Shown one piece after another: positions 1-7,995 of a stretch of DNA of 64,000 bases. The first letter of the stretch is position 1; every line of letters begins with the position of its first letter. Location: positions 2,912,501-2,976,500 of the forward strand of contig NZ_CP113162.1 in the NCBI RefSeq assembly GCF_029030725.1, in the 5' to 3' direction. The notes beneath the pieces were generated by a model. The model made no database searches. It saw only the letters and a program-made list of their open reading frames with translations, and was not told where the DNA came from. The stretch comes from [Pseudomonas] carboxydohydrogena. GTDB taxonomy: Bacteria; Pseudomonadota; Alphaproteobacteria; Rhizobiales; Xanthobacteraceae. A program made the position numbers and the translations under genes.

Positions 1-49
1 CCACGAATATGCGGAGGCGTGACCTGAAGGACGCGCCGCCGTGTCCGGA

Positions 50-1393
50 TCAGGACAGCAGCGGCGACCAGGCCGGATCGGACGCGAAGCCCGGCGTCGG
101 AACCTGAAGCTCGTTGCGGCCCGAAATGTCCACGGTGAACAGATGGGGGCCCGCGCCGAGATCGCGGAAGAACATCACCACGCGGCCGTTCGGCGCGAAG
201 GTCGGACCTTCATTATGGAAGCCCGAAGTGAGGATGCGTTCGCCCGAACCGTCCGGCTTCATGATGCCGATGGCGAACTGGCCGCCGCCCTGCTTGGTGA
301 AGGCGATGTAGTCGCCGCGCGGCGACCACACCGGCGTGGAGTAGCTGCCATCGCCGAACGAGATGCGCTGCGCCGCGCCGCCGCCCGCCGCCATCACATA
401 AATCTGCGGCTTGCCGCCGCGATCGCTCTCGAAGCAGATGCGCGACGCATCCGGCGCGTAGGACGGCGAGGTGTCGATCGCGGGGGTATCGGTCAGGCGC
501 GTGGTCGATTTCGAACGCAGGTCCATCACGTACAGGTTGGAATTGCCGCCCTGCTGCAAGCTCATGATGATGCGCTGGCCGTCCGGCGAAAACCTTGGAG
601 CAAACGACATGCCGGGGAAGTTGCCGACGATCTCGCGCTGGCCGGTCTCGACGTTGAACAGATAGACGCGCGGATCGCCGCCGCCGAATTCCATGTAGGT
701 GATTTCCTGCGTCGATGGCGAGAACCTCGGCGTCAGCACGAGGTCGGCGCCGCGCGTGAGATAGCGGACATTGGCGCCGTCCTGATCCATGATGGCGAGG
801 CGCTTGACGCGCCGCGTCGCCGGACCCGATTCATCGACGAACACCACGCGGCTGTCGAAATAGCCCTTCTCGCCGGTGAGACGCTCGTAAATCTGGTCGG
901 AGATGATGTGGGCCACGCGCCGCCAGGATTCCGGCGAGGTGAAATATTGCTGGCCGGTGAGCTGCTGCGCGGCCGGCACGTCCCACAGCCGGAATTCCGC
1001 CTTGAGGCGTCCATCGCCCTGCCGCGTGGCGCGACCGGTGACCAGCGCCTGCGCGTTGATCTGCCGCCAACTCGGAAACTGCGGCGGCACGTCGATGTTG
1101 GAGATGCGCTCGATATAGGCCGCCTGATCGATCGGAGCGAACAGGCCGCTGCGCTTGAGGTTGTTGGTGATGACCGACGCGATGCCGGCGCTGACCTCGC
1201 CATCGCCCTGACCGCCCGCGACGAAATTCGGAATCGCGATCGGGATCGGCTGGAAATTGCCCTGATCGACCTGAACACGGACCTGCGCGAACGCCCTGGA
1301 GAGCGGCGCGGCCGCAAGGCCCGCCGCCGTTGCACCGACCAGTTGCCGGCGCGTCATCTTGAATGTCATGGGCGTTCTGTCGTCCTTGCTCAT
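50..1393 (-). CDS. tolB: Tol-Pal system translocation protein TolB
   Basis: Periplasmic beta-propeller of the Tol-Pal complex, which links inner-membrane TolQRA to the outer-membrane lipoprotein Pal and supports outer-membrane invagination at division. The 447-residue protein has an N-terminal signal with twin arginines at 15-16 and an AFA cleavage site near 36. A TolB N-domain follows, then repeated propeller blades from about residue 220 to the end, each with a PxFSPDG-like motif. The start is ATG 1393, because AGGAA lies 9 nt upstream; in-frame GTG and ATG codons at 1420/1417 lie closer to the tolA stop and lack such a site. It is the last gene of tolQRAB seen here; pal is expected just left of the window. 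The twin-arginine signal is unusual for TolB and could mean Tat export (inference). Confidence 0.96.
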   Translation of the reverse strand: MSKDDRTPMTFKMTRRQLVGATAAGLAAAPLSRAFAQVRVQVDQGNFQPIPIAIPNFVAGGQGDGEVSAGIASVITNNLKRSGLFAPIDQAAYIERISNIDVPPQFPSWRQINAQALVTGRATRQGDGRLKAEFRLWDVPAAQQLTGQQYFTSPESWRRVAHIISDQIYERLTGEKGYFDSRVVFVDESGPATRRVKRLAIMDQDGANVRYLTRGADLVLTPRFSPSTQEITYMEFGGGDPRVYLFNVETGQREIVGNFPGMSFAPRFSPDGQRIIMSLQQGGNSNLYVMDLRSKSTTRLTDTPAIDTSPSYAPDASRICFESDRGGKPQIYVMAAGGGAAQRISFGDGSYSTPVWSPRGDYIAFTKQGGGQFAIGIMKPDGSGERILTSGFHNEGPTFAPNGRVVMFFRDLGAGPHLFTVDISGRNELQVPTPGFASDPAWSPLLS

Positions 1394-1429
1394 CGGATCA
1401 TGTTCCTGCGCGTGCATCACGCGACTTTT

Positions 1430-2371
1430 TTAAGACGTGCGTTCGGTGAAAACGGGCTCAAAGAATTTCCATTCGTTGAAGAATGACGGCGGCAGCTTAT
1501 AAGGCTGGCATTCGATGATCGCGCGGCGCGCGCTCTCCTGATAGACGCGGAAATACGGCGTGTTGCTGCCGGGCAGCGGCACCGGCATCGATTCGAGCGT
1601 GCCGTCCTGCTTCAGGCGGATATCGAAGCTCGCCTGAATCTGCTGCGCCTCGATGCCGCCATACGGCTTCTTCCAGCAACGCTCCACCTGGCTCTTGAAC
1701 ATCGCGCCCCATGTCGCCGAATTGTCGGAGGAACGGCCGTGCGAGAGACCGAGCGCGGCCTGCGAATTCAATTCCGATCCAGTCATCGACTGCCGCGTCG
1801 GATCGCGCTTGTCGAGCAGGGCGGCGATCTTGGTCTGATCGAACACGCGCTCGTGCTTTTCCTTCGGCGGCGGAGTGGGTTTCGCCTGCGCCTGCTGCTT
1901 CTTCGGCTCAGGCTTTTTCGCCTGCTCCTTCTTCAACGCTTCGGCGATGGGATCGACCTTCGCCGGGTCGGGCTTCTTTTCCGCCGGCTTGGTTTCTTCC
2001 TTCGGTTTCTCCTGCGCGACCGGCTTCGGCGGCTCGGGCTTTTTCTCGACCGGCTTTTCGACGGGTTTCGGCGGCGGCTCGGGCGCGGTGTCGGTCACGA
2101 CCGGAGGCTTCTTGTCCTCGATCTTGCCGACCGGATCGTCCTGTGGCGGCGTCGGATCGGCGACCTTCTCGACCAGCGGCTTGGTCACTTCCTTCTTGCC
2201 GGTCTTGATGCCCTGCGTGACCTTGGCGAACTGATCGGCGGAAATGATATCGACAGGCAGCGACTCCTCGGGAGTCGTCTCATACATCTTGGTGGAAAAC
2301 GAGATCAGCCCCCAGGAAATCACCAGAGCGTGCAAAGCGACAGACGCGGCGAGTGTCCGGTCGATTTTCAC
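1430..2371 (-). CDS. tolA: Cell envelope integrity protein TolA
   Basis: Inner-membrane protein that spans the periplasm and transmits TolQR proton-motive energy to TolB/Pal. The 313-residue product has one N-terminal membrane helix at about 8-28, a long Pro/Lys/Glu-rich segment at about 70-185 (repeated KPE, KPV and PPKP stretches) and a C-terminal globular domain with the TonB/TolA C fold pattern (conserved WKKPY and ending near the FEPVF motif). The start is GTG 2371, preceded by AGGGGAG at good spacing; an upstream in-frame codon at 2407 would overlap tolR by 35 nt. The tolR stop sits 1 nt before the GTG, so translation is probably coupled. Confidence 0.93.
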   Translation of the reverse strand: MKIDRTLAASVALHALVISWGLISFSTKMYETTPEESLPVDIISADQFAKVTQGIKTGKKEVTKPLVEKVADPTPPQDDPVGKIEDKKPPVVTDTAPEPPPKPVEKPVEKKPEPPKPVAQEKPKEETKPAEKKPDPAKVDPIAEALKKEQAKKPEPKKQQAQAKPTPPPKEKHERVFDQTKIAALLDKRDPTRQSMTGSELNSQAALGLSHGRSSDNSATWGAMFKSQVERCWKKPYGGIEAQQIQASFDIRLKQDGTLESMPVPLPGSNTPYFRVYQESARRAIIECQPYKLPPSFFNEWKFFEPVFTERTS

Positions 2372-2372
2372 G

Positions 2373-2828
2373 TCAGCTCCCCTGCTCGACCTCGGTGACC
2401 AGAGCAACGCGCTTGAACCCGGCAGCCGACAGGCGGCCCATCACCTTCATGATCGTGCCGTAGTCGGCTTTGGTGTCGCCGCGCACGAAGATACGTTCCT
2501 CGGTGCCTCCGCGCGCATCGGTGACGGCCTTCAGCTTCGCCACCAGATCGTCGGCGGAAATTTCGGTGTTGTTGAGGAAGATCTTGCCGGACACCTGCAC
2601 CGACAGCGTCAGCGGCTCCTTGTCCTGATCGAGGCTCTTGGCCGCCGTCTGCGGCAGGTCGAGCGGCACGCCGACGGTGAGCAGCGGCGCGGACACCATG
2701 AAGATGATGAGCAGCACGAGCATCACGTCCACCATCGGCGTGACGTTGATCTCGGCCATGACGCTGGCGCGCTGATGACGGCGACGGCCGCCACCGCCGC
2801 CTGCTCCTCCGCCCATGCTCATGCCCAT
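2373..2828 (-). CDS. tolR: Tol-Pal proton channel subunit TolR (ExbD family)
   Basis: ExbD/TolR-family subunit of the proton-driven TolQR motor. The 151-residue protein starts with a glycine-rich cytoplasmic stretch, then the family motif INVTPMVDVMLVLLIIFMV with the proton-carrying aspartate at residue 34 in the single membrane helix (about 33-53). A periplasmic dimerisation domain follows. It lies 24 nt downstream of tolQ and ends one nucleotide before the tolA GTG start. Confidence 0.96.
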   Translation of the reverse strand: MGMSMGGGAGGGGGRRRHQRASVMAEINVTPMVDVMLVLLIIFMVSAPLLTVGVPLDLPQTAAKSLDQDKEPLTLSVQVSGKIFLNNTEISADDLVAKLKAVTDARGGTEERIFVRGDTKADYGTIMKVMGRLSAAGFKRVALVTEVEQGS

Positions 2829-2852
2829 ATCGTCTGCCCGTCGTGTTGGTGC

Positions 2853-3566
2853 TTACGCCCGCTCGTCGATCTGACGAGACAGGATCGCGGAAAATTCGTC
2901 GGCGAAACCTTCAAGGCGCTGCGCCTGACGGCCCACTTCGGAGATGAACTTATTGTAGAAAATTGTCGCCGGAATGGCGGCGATCAGACCCATCGCGGTC
3001 GCGAACAGCGCCTCGGCGATGCCCGGCGCCACCACCGCGAGCGAGGTGTTCTTCGAGGCCGCGATCGACTGGAAGCTCGACATGATGCCCCAGACCGTGC
3101 CGAACAGACCGACGAACGGACCGGCGGAGCCCACGGTCGCGAGCACCAGAAGCCTGCGATCCAGCCGCTCGATCTCGCGCGAGATCGACACGCTCATCAC
3201 CTTGTCGATGCGGGTCTGCAATCCCGCGAAAGAGCGGGAGTGGCTCTCGAACGAGCGCTTCCATTCGCGCATCGCCGCGACGAACAACGCCGCCATCGAA
3301 TGCGTCGGCTTCGCCGACAGCGCGCGATAGAGATCGTCGATCGACTGCCCCGACCAGAACGCCTGTTCGAAACGGTCCATTGCGCGGCGCGTCCGCGCGT
3401 ACAGGAAGATCTTGTCGATCGCGATCGCCCAGACCCAGATCGAGCAGCTCAGCAGGCCAAGCATCACGAATTTGACGACGATATGCGCCTGCAAGAACAG
3501 CGCGATCAGCGATACGTCGGAGGAGGCCACCGGCAAGGCGGACTGTGCCACGTCGGCTGGGTTCAT
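2853..3566 (-). CDS. tolQ: Tol-Pal proton channel subunit TolQ (MotA/ExbB family)
   Basis: MotA/TolQ/ExbB-family channel subunit of the Tol-Pal motor. The 237-residue protein shows three membrane helices: near residues 20-45, then around the conserved GSAGPFVGLFGTVWGIM stretch, then APGIAEALFATAMGLIAAIP, which with TolR forms the proton path. The reading frame stays open upstream to 3662, but I chose ATG 3566 because GAGAGG lies 9 nt upstream and the protein then begins as the family does. It is the first gene of tolQRAB, with a likely promoter at 3619-3648. Confidence 0.96.
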   Translation of the reverse strand: MNPADVAQSALPVASSDVSLIALFLQAHIVVKFVMLGLLSCSIWVWAIAIDKIFLYARTRRAMDRFEQAFWSGQSIDDLYRALSAKPTHSMAALFVAAMREWKRSFESHSRSFAGLQTRIDKVMSVSISREIERLDRRLLVLATVGSAGPFVGLFGTVWGIMSSFQSIAASKNTSLAVVAPGIAEALFATAMGLIAAIPATIFYNKFISEVGRQAQRLEGFADEFSAILSRQIDERA

Positions 3567-3618
3567 GATTGGAATCCTCTCAACGCAATGTTCTCCAAAA
3601 TGATTGCAGGAGCGCGAC

Positions 3619-3648
3619 ACAATAGGCGCACCCTGCGGGATGCCGCAA
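3619..3648 (-). promoter_or_regulatory. Putative sigma-70-type promoter of tolQRAB
   Basis: On the minus strand, TTGCGG (-35) and TATTGT (-10) are separated by 18 nt. The predicted start lies about 45 nt before the tolQ ATG. This is motif reading only. Confidence 0.45.
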
Positions 3649-3805
3649 AAAAGCGCCGGCATGGCCGCAGCGTCGGATCGGAACAGGAACCGTTGTCATG
3701 TTCGCACGGAGCGGCCTCCCCAAGGCCGGCTCCTCCATCCTCCGCCAACATGTCAAAACAAGGGCTGTCGGCGCCGTTTCAGCCCGCTCACCAGACGCCC
3801 CGCGT

Positions 3806-3839
3806 GGTTAAAAGGGGGTTAAGACGACCGCTTTTAACC
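3806..3839. repeat. AT-rich inverted repeat upstream of tolQ
   Basis: GGTTAAAAG at 3806-3814 is matched by its complement CTTTTAACC at 3831-3839, with a 16-nt spacer that carries another GGTTAA. It could be a protein-binding site or a relic; the function is unknown. Confidence 0.5.
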
Positions 3840-3887
3840 GCCAAAACGTCTGCCGGATCAAGGCCAAATCTGGCTTCCACAAGCGAA

Positions 3888-3917
3888 ACCGCCCGCCTGG
3901 CGAACCAGACGGGCGGT
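3888..3917 (-). terminator. Hairpin terminator after the DUF2852 gene
   Basis: A 13-bp stem (ACCGCCCGTCTGG with CCAGGCGGGCGGT, one G-U pair) is closed by a TTCG tetraloop on the minus strand. A weak T-containing tail follows. It lies about 40 nt past the stop of the DUF2852 gene. Confidence 0.65.
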
Positions 3918-3959
3918 CAGAGAAGGGTGCCGGCCGGGGGCTAAGGCCGGAAGACCTTC

Positions 3960-4448
3960 CTAGCCCTGCGGCGCGGGTGAGTCGGGCGACGCCGGACGCT
4001 GGCGGTGCTGGGCCATGAAGGCGTCGAACTCCTCCTTGTCCTTGGCCTGACGCAGGCGGCCGAGGAAGTCGCGGAATTCCTTCTGCTCCTCCTCGAGACG
4101 GCGCAACGTCTCCATCCGGTATTCGTCGAAAGCGCGGTTGCCGCTCGATCCACCCCAGAAGCTACGGCCGTCCATGCGGTCGCGCATCCGCTCCATCTTC
4201 CACTGCATCCGCTCCATCTTGTCGGCGAAACGTCCGTGATGATTCCAGCAACCCATTTTTCTGCTCCAGAAGGTGTAGGCGAGCGCCGCCAGACCGAGCG
4301 GCCACCAGACGATGAAAGCGGCGATGACGATCAGGATCGAGGCCGGATGGCAGGACCGCTGCCATTCATCATTCTGCCAGCGCATGTCGCGAGGCGGTCC
4401 GCCCCAGCCCGGCCGGCCAGAGCGGTCGAAGTCTGCGGTATTGGTCAT
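3960..4448 (-). CDS. DUF2852 family membrane protein
   Basis: A 162-residue protein of unknown function. Visible parts are a Gly/Pro/Trp-rich N-terminus, one strong membrane helix at about 36-58 (around VIAAFIVWWPLGLAALAYTF), and a charged region rich in MER and RM repeats leading into a predicted coiled coil with an EEEQKEFRDFLGRLR-type segment. This pattern matches DUF2852, found in alphaproteobacteria. ATG 4448 was chosen because GAGGAG lies 6 nt upstream; the longer open frame to 4655 runs over the operator and into tetR. A perfect 8-3-8 palindrome at 4468-4486 sits just upstream and is shared with the neighbouring tetR gene, so this is probably the regulator's target. Confidence 0.85.
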   Translation of the reverse strand: MTNTADFDRSGRPGWGGPPRDMRWQNDEWQRSCHPASILIVIAAFIVWWPLGLAALAYTFWSRKMGCWNHHGRFADKMERMQWKMERMRDRMDGRSFWGGSSGNRAFDEYRMETLRRLEEEQKEFRDFLGRLRQAKDKEEFDAFMAQHRQRPASPDSPAPQG

Positions 4449-4467
4449 GCGCGTCTCCTCACCGTGA

Positions 4468-4486
4468 ATGTAAATAACATTTACAT
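4468..4486. promoter_or_regulatory. Perfect palindromic operator upstream of the DUF2852 gene
   Basis: ATGTAAAT-AAC-ATTTACAT, a perfect 8-bp inverted repeat with a 3-nt spacer, 20 nt upstream of the ATG. The same half-site (ATGTNAA) at the same 19-bp length occurs at the tetR start (5195-5213). It is inferred to be the TetR binding site. Confidence 0.75.
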
Positions 4487-4545
4487 AGCTAAGCCATCCA
4501 GCCGGATTGTCAAGCGCGGCGTAATCGCCCGTCCGCAAATTTAAT

Positions 4546-5196
4546 CTAGGGGGCGGGTTCCAGGCGCGGCGAAAAGCCGAGGCCCTTGAGATAGACAAGC
4601 ACGCCCGCTTCCAGCAGGTCTTCGGCTGACATCGGCAACTTGCGCGACGCCGCATCCCCTCGCCCGAACAGCGAGGCGATGCCGTGCGACAGCGACCAGA
4701 TGTGCAGCGCCATCATCATCGCGGGCGGACGCGGGACGTTCGGCGGCGCGAGCGCCACCAGCCGCTCGGCGGCGGCGCGGATGATGGCGAAGGCCCGTTC
4801 GCTCGCCATCAGCAGCGCGGGATTGTCCTGCACCGGCACGCCGGATTCGAACATCGCCGAATAATAGGCCGGGTGTTCGCGCGCGAAGGCGAGATAGGCC
4901 TTTCCGACGCGCGAGAACGCCACGAACGTATCGGGACGCCCATCGTCCCACGCCGTGGAGAGTTGCTTCTCGAACAACTCAAAACCCTGCTGCGCGATGC
5001 TCGCCAGCAATTCGTCGCGATCGCGGAAGTGGCGATACGGCGCTGCCGGGCTGACGCCCGCCGAGCGCGCCGCCTCCGCGAAGGTGAAGCCCGCCGGCCC
5101 CTTCTGCGCGATGAGGTCGAGCGCCGCCTCGATCAGCGCCTCTTTCAGATTGCCGTGATGATAGCCGCCTTCCCGGCGGCCGCGATGCCAGCTCAT
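4546..5196 (-). CDS. TetR/AcrR family regulator (WHG-type C-domain)
   Basis: A 216-residue one-component repressor. The N-terminus has the YHHGNLKEALIEAAL segment and the helix-turn-helix FTFAEAARSAGVSPAAPYRHF (about 39-59), the pattern of TetR proteins with a WHG C-terminal domain. The C-terminal part would bind an unknown ligand. The ATG lies inside a 19-bp imperfect palindrome (5195-5213) that matches the operator before the downstream DUF2852 gene. No clear ribosome-binding site precedes it, so leaderless translation is possible. Autorepression with co-control of the DUF2852 gene is inferred. Confidence 0.9.
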   Translation of the reverse strand: MSWHRGRREGGYHHGNLKEALIEAALDLIAQKGPAGFTFAEAARSAGVSPAAPYRHFRDRDELLASIAQQGFELFEKQLSTAWDDGRPDTFVAFSRVGKAYLAFAREHPAYYSAMFESGVPVQDNPALLMASERAFAIIRAAAERLVALAPPNVPRPPAMMMALHIWSLSHGIASLFGRGDAASRKLPMSAEDLLEAGVLVYLKGLGFSPRLEPAP

Positions 5197-5213
5197 GTGA
5201 ATATCTTTAACAT
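5195..5213. promoter_or_regulatory. Second TetR operator, overlapping the tetR start codon
   Basis: The plus strand reads ATGTGAATATCTTTAACAT, an imperfect palindrome with half-sites ATGTNAA and TTNACAT. It has the same length and half-sites as the perfect palindrome at 4468-4486. Overlap with the start codon fits autorepression. Confidence 0.65.
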
Positions 5214-5244
5214 GGCATCCCGAGCGCGCGCCAGAGCGGCGGGC

Positions 5245-5778
5245 TCAAGCTCCCGCCTCTTGATCCGCTTTCATCAGCAGCCGCAGCGCCTTCGGGATCG
5301 GCCGGGCACGGCCCTCCGAGATGAAGGCGACCTTCACCCTGGCCTCGATCAGAAGCTCGCCGCCGCGCCGCACCTCCTGCGCCAGCATCATCGAAGCGCC
5401 CTTCACTTCGTGCGGTGTGGTGATGATGGTGAGAATGTCGTCCATCCGCGCGGGCCGTAGAAATTCGAGCTGCATGGAGCGCACGACGAAAGCGAAGCTG
5501 GATTTTTGATTTGTCGCGTTTTCTTGACGCGAACCGGTACCCACTTCGCTTGAAAACGCTCCAGGTGCCTCGGCCCCTGCCTCGGCGAACAACGCACTCT
5601 GCTCGGCCCCAAGAAGGCGCAGATAATTGGTCCGTCCGCGCTCCATGTAGCGCAGGTAATTGGCGTGATAGACGATGCCGGAAAAATCGGTGTCCTCGTA
5701 ATAGACACGGATCGCCATGACGTGGCGGCCATTCCGGATTTCACCGTCGAGGGAAAGCGGGGCGGATTTTTCGGTCAT
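5245..5778 (-). CDS. ybgC: YbgC family acyl-CoA thioesterase with an in-frame repeat insertion
   Basis: Hotdog-fold thioesterase gene that usually travels with tol-pal. The 177-residue protein carries the family signature VYYEDTDFSGIVYHANYLRYMERGR near residues 25-49, with the catalytic Asp in YEDTD, and the conserved FLRPARMDD near 107-114. Between the two, at residues 73-91, lies an extra segment (AFSSEVGTGSRQENATNQ) encoded by a palindromic DNA repeat at about 5507-5560. Homologues normally run straight from the helix after NYLR to the FVVRSM strand. The insertion is in frame, so the enzyme may still fold with a longer loop. The start could also be ATG 5718 (MAIRVYYED). Confidence 0.92.
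   Translation of the reverse strand: MTEKSAPLSLDGEIRNGRHVMAIRVYYEDTDFSGIVYHANYLRYMERGRTNYLRLLGAEQSALFAEAGAEAPGAFSSEVGTGSRQENATNQKSSFAFVVRSMQLEFLRPARMDDILTIITTPHEVKGASMMLAQEVRRGGELLIEARVKVAFISEGRARPIPKALRLLMKADQEAGA
5507..5560. repeat. Palindromic repeat element inside ybgC
   Basis: About 54 nt with nested inverted repeats: outer arms GCGTTTTC / GAAAACGC, inner arms GCGAA / TTCGC, and a central GGTACC. It resembles short palindromes I know from between genes in Bradyrhizobium relatives (from memory, not searched). Here it is read through as protein. Confidence 0.75.
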
Positions 5779-5795
5779 CGCATCAATCTTGGAAA

Positions 5796-6836
5796 TCAGT
5801 CTTCGTCATCAGTGAACATGCCGAACTGAGCGGCATCGCGCGAGGGCGCGGCCAGCCCGAGATGCCGGAAAGCATGGTCGGTGAGAAGCCGCCCGCGCGG
5901 GGTGCGTTGCAGATAGCCGCACTGGATCAGATACGGCTCGATGATGTCCTCGATGGCGTCGCGCGGCTCCGACAGCGCCGCCGCCATGGTCTCGACGCCC
6001 ACCGGGCCGCCGCCGTAGTTCAGAGCGATGGTGGAGAGATAGCGGCGGTCCATCGCATCGAGCCCCGCCTTGTCCACCTCGAGCGCGCCGAGCGCATGAT
6101 CGGCAATCTTGCGGTCGATGGCGTCGGCGTCGGCGGCTGAAGCGAAGTCGCGCACGCGCCGCAACAGCCGCCCCGCGATGCGTGGCGTGCCCCGCGCGCG
6201 GCGCGCGATCTCGTTGGCGCCGTCCTTGGTCATGCCGATGCCGAGCACCCGCGCGCCGCGGGTGACGATCTTCTCAAGCTCGTCCTCGGTGTAGAAGTTC
6301 AGCCGCAGCGGAATGCCGAAACGATCCCTCAGCGGATTGGTCAGCAACCCCGCGCGCGTCGTCGCGCCGACCAGCGTGAACTTGGCCAAGTCGATCTTCA
6401 CAGAGCGCGCCGCAGGCCCCTCGCCGATGATGAGGTCGAGCTGGAAATCCTCCATCGCAGGATAGAGCACTTCCTCCACCGCCGGATTGAGACGATGGAT
6501 TTCGTCGATGAACAGCACGTCGCGTTCTTCGAGGTTGGTCAAGAGTGCCGCGAGATCGCCCGCCTTCGCGATCACCGGGCCGGAGGTGGCGCGGAAGCCG
6601 ACGCCCAGCTCGCGCGCGACGATCTGCGCCAGCGTGGTCTTGCCCAATCCGGGCGGGCCGACGAACAGCACATGGTCCAGCGCCTCGTTGCGCTTGCGCG
6701 CGGCATCGATGAACACCTGCAAGTTCGCACGCGCCTGTGCCTGCCCGACGAACTCGGATAAATTCTGCGGACGCAACGAGGTGTCGCCGATATCGTCGGC
6801 GCGGCGCTCGGGCGTGACGAGACGGGGGCCGGTCAT
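5796..6836 (-). CDS. ruvB: Holliday junction branch migration helicase RuvB
   Basis: Hexameric AAA+ motor that drives branch migration of Holliday junctions together with RuvA. The 346-residue protein has Walker [10 protein letters not shown] at residues 60-68, Walker B LFIDEIH, the sensor GATTRAG and the C-terminal winged-helix DNA-binding domain (around [14 protein letters not shown]). The length is typical. It overlaps the end of ruvA by 4 nt, which indicates translational coupling within ruvCAB. Confidence 0.98.
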   Translation of the reverse strand: MTGPRLVTPERRADDIGDTSLRPQNLSEFVGQAQARANLQVFIDAARKRNEALDHVLFVGPPGLGKTTLAQIVARELGVGFRATSGPVIAKAGDLAALLTNLEERDVLFIDEIHRLNPAVEEVLYPAMEDFQLDLIIGEGPAARSVKIDLAKFTLVGATTRAGLLTNPLRDRFGIPLRLNFYTEDELEKIVTRGARVLGIGMTKDGANEIARRARGTPRIAGRLLRRVRDFASAADADAIDRKIADHALGALEVDKAGLDAMDRRYLSTIALNYGGGPVGVETMAAALSEPRDAIEDIIEPYLIQCGYLQRTPRGRLLTDHAFRHLGLAAPSRDAAQFGMFTDDED

Positions 6837-7450
6837 TTCGCCAATTCCTTCAACCCGAGGCGAATGAGCTTGGCCGTCTCCGCGCCCTCGCCCGCATCGC
6901 GCGATGCACTTGCAATCGCGGCCGCCGCCTGCGGCTGGCCGTAGCCGAGATTGACCAGCGCGGAGATGGCGTCACGCACCGGGCCGGGCGCGCGCTCGTC
7001 ATCGACGGCACCGGCCAGATGCACCACCGCCGGATCGACATTTGCAAATGCGGGAGCCTTGTCCTTGAGTTCAGTGACGATGCGTTCGGCGACCTTGGGT
7101 CCGACGCCGGGCGTGCGCGCCACCGCCGCCTTGTCGCGCAGCGCAATCGCGTTGGCGAGATCGGACGGCGGCAGGGTCGAGAGCACCGCCAGCGCGACCT
7201 TGGCGCCGACGCCCTGCACGGTCTGCAACAGCCGAAACCATTCGCGCTCGATATCGCTGCGGAAACCGAACAGCCTGATCTGGTCCTCACGCACATAGGT
7301 CTCGATCGACAGCGCCACCGCTTCACCCGGAGACGGCAACACCTGCAACGTGCGCGCCGAACAATGCACGAGATAGCCGACGCCCTGCACGTCGAGCACG
7401 ACATAATCCTCGCCGTAGGAATCGATCAGGCCCTTGAGCTTGCCGATCAT
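6833..7450 (-). CDS. ruvA: Holliday junction DNA-binding protein RuvA
   Basis: Tetrameric junction-binding subunit that loads RuvB. The 205-residue protein has an N-terminal OB fold ([10 protein letters not shown] start), two helix-hairpin-helix motifs ([13 protein letters not shown] and [13 protein letters not shown]) and the C-terminal domain III that contacts RuvB. It overlaps ruvC upstream and ruvB downstream by 4 nt each. Confidence 0.98.
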   Translation of the reverse strand: MIGKLKGLIDSYGEDYVVLDVQGVGYLVHCSARTLQVLPSPGEAVALSIETYVREDQIRLFGFRSDIEREWFRLLQTVQGVGAKVALAVLSTLPPSDLANAIALRDKAAVARTPGVGPKVAERIVTELKDKAPAFANVDPAVVHLAGAVDDERAPGPVRDAISALVNLGYGQPQAAAAIASASRDAGEGAETAKLIRLGLKELAK

Positions 7451-7962
7451 GCGCCGGCCACCTTCCGCAGCAGCGCCACGCTCTGCCGATGATGCGCGTG
7501 GGTGATGGCAATGGCGAGCGCGTCGGCGGCATCGGGCGTTTGAGGCTGGGCCTTCGGCAACAGCACGCCCAGCATCACGCGAATCTGGTTCTTGTCGGCG
7601 TGGCCCGCACCGACCACGGTCTTTTTCACCTGATTGGGCGCGTATTCGGCAACAGAAATCCCCGACATCGCGGGAACCAGCATGGCGACGCCGCGTGCCT
7701 GCCCCAGTTTCAGCGTGCCCGCGCCGTCCTTGTTGACGAAGGTCTGCTCGACCGCCGCCTCCAGCGGACCATGCTCGCTCACCACCTTCACAAGCCCTTC
7801 ATGGATCGCCAGCAGGCGCTCCGACAGCGGCAGGCTGTCACGCGATTCGACGGAACCGCAGCCGACATAGATCAGCCGGTTGCCGTCGACGTCGATCACC
7901 CCCCAGCCGGTGCGGCGCAGGCCCGGATCGATCCCTAGAATACGAATCGCGCGCGAAGTCAT
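7447..7962 (-). CDS. ruvC: Crossover junction endodeoxyribonuclease RuvC
   Basis: Resolves Holliday junctions by paired nicking. The 171-residue protein keeps the four acidic residues expected of the RNase H-like active site: Asp12 (ILGIDPG), Glu72 (VEQTF), and Asp144 and Asp147 (DAADALA). It is the first gene of the ruvCAB-ybgC run. mgtE lies 33 nt upstream on the same strand. Confidence 0.98.
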   Translation of the reverse strand: MTSRAIRILGIDPGLRRTGWGVIDVDGNRLIYVGCGSVESRDSLPLSERLLAIHEGLVKVVSEHGPLEAAVEQTFVNKDGAGTLKLGQARGVAMLVPAMSGISVAEYAPNQVKKTVVGAGHADKNQIRVMLGVLLPKAQPQTPDAADALAIAITHAHHRQSVALLRKVAGA

Positions 7963-7995
7963 GCCCTATGATAGCCGAAACAGCCGCAAAGGTCG

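Larger units (their letters stand above)
3567..3959. other. Intergenic region tolQ / DUF2852 gene
   Basis: About 390 nt without a convincing gene. It holds the probable tolQ promoter (3619-3648), a 9-bp inverted repeat (3806-3814 with 3831-3839) and the hairpin terminator of the DUF2852 gene (3888-3917). I see nothing else I can name. Confidence 0.6.

Noticed and set aside
41-1486. A 481-codon open frame antisense to tolB
   Set aside because: It is an antisense shadow; tolB on the minus strand has propeller motifs and a good ribosome-binding site.
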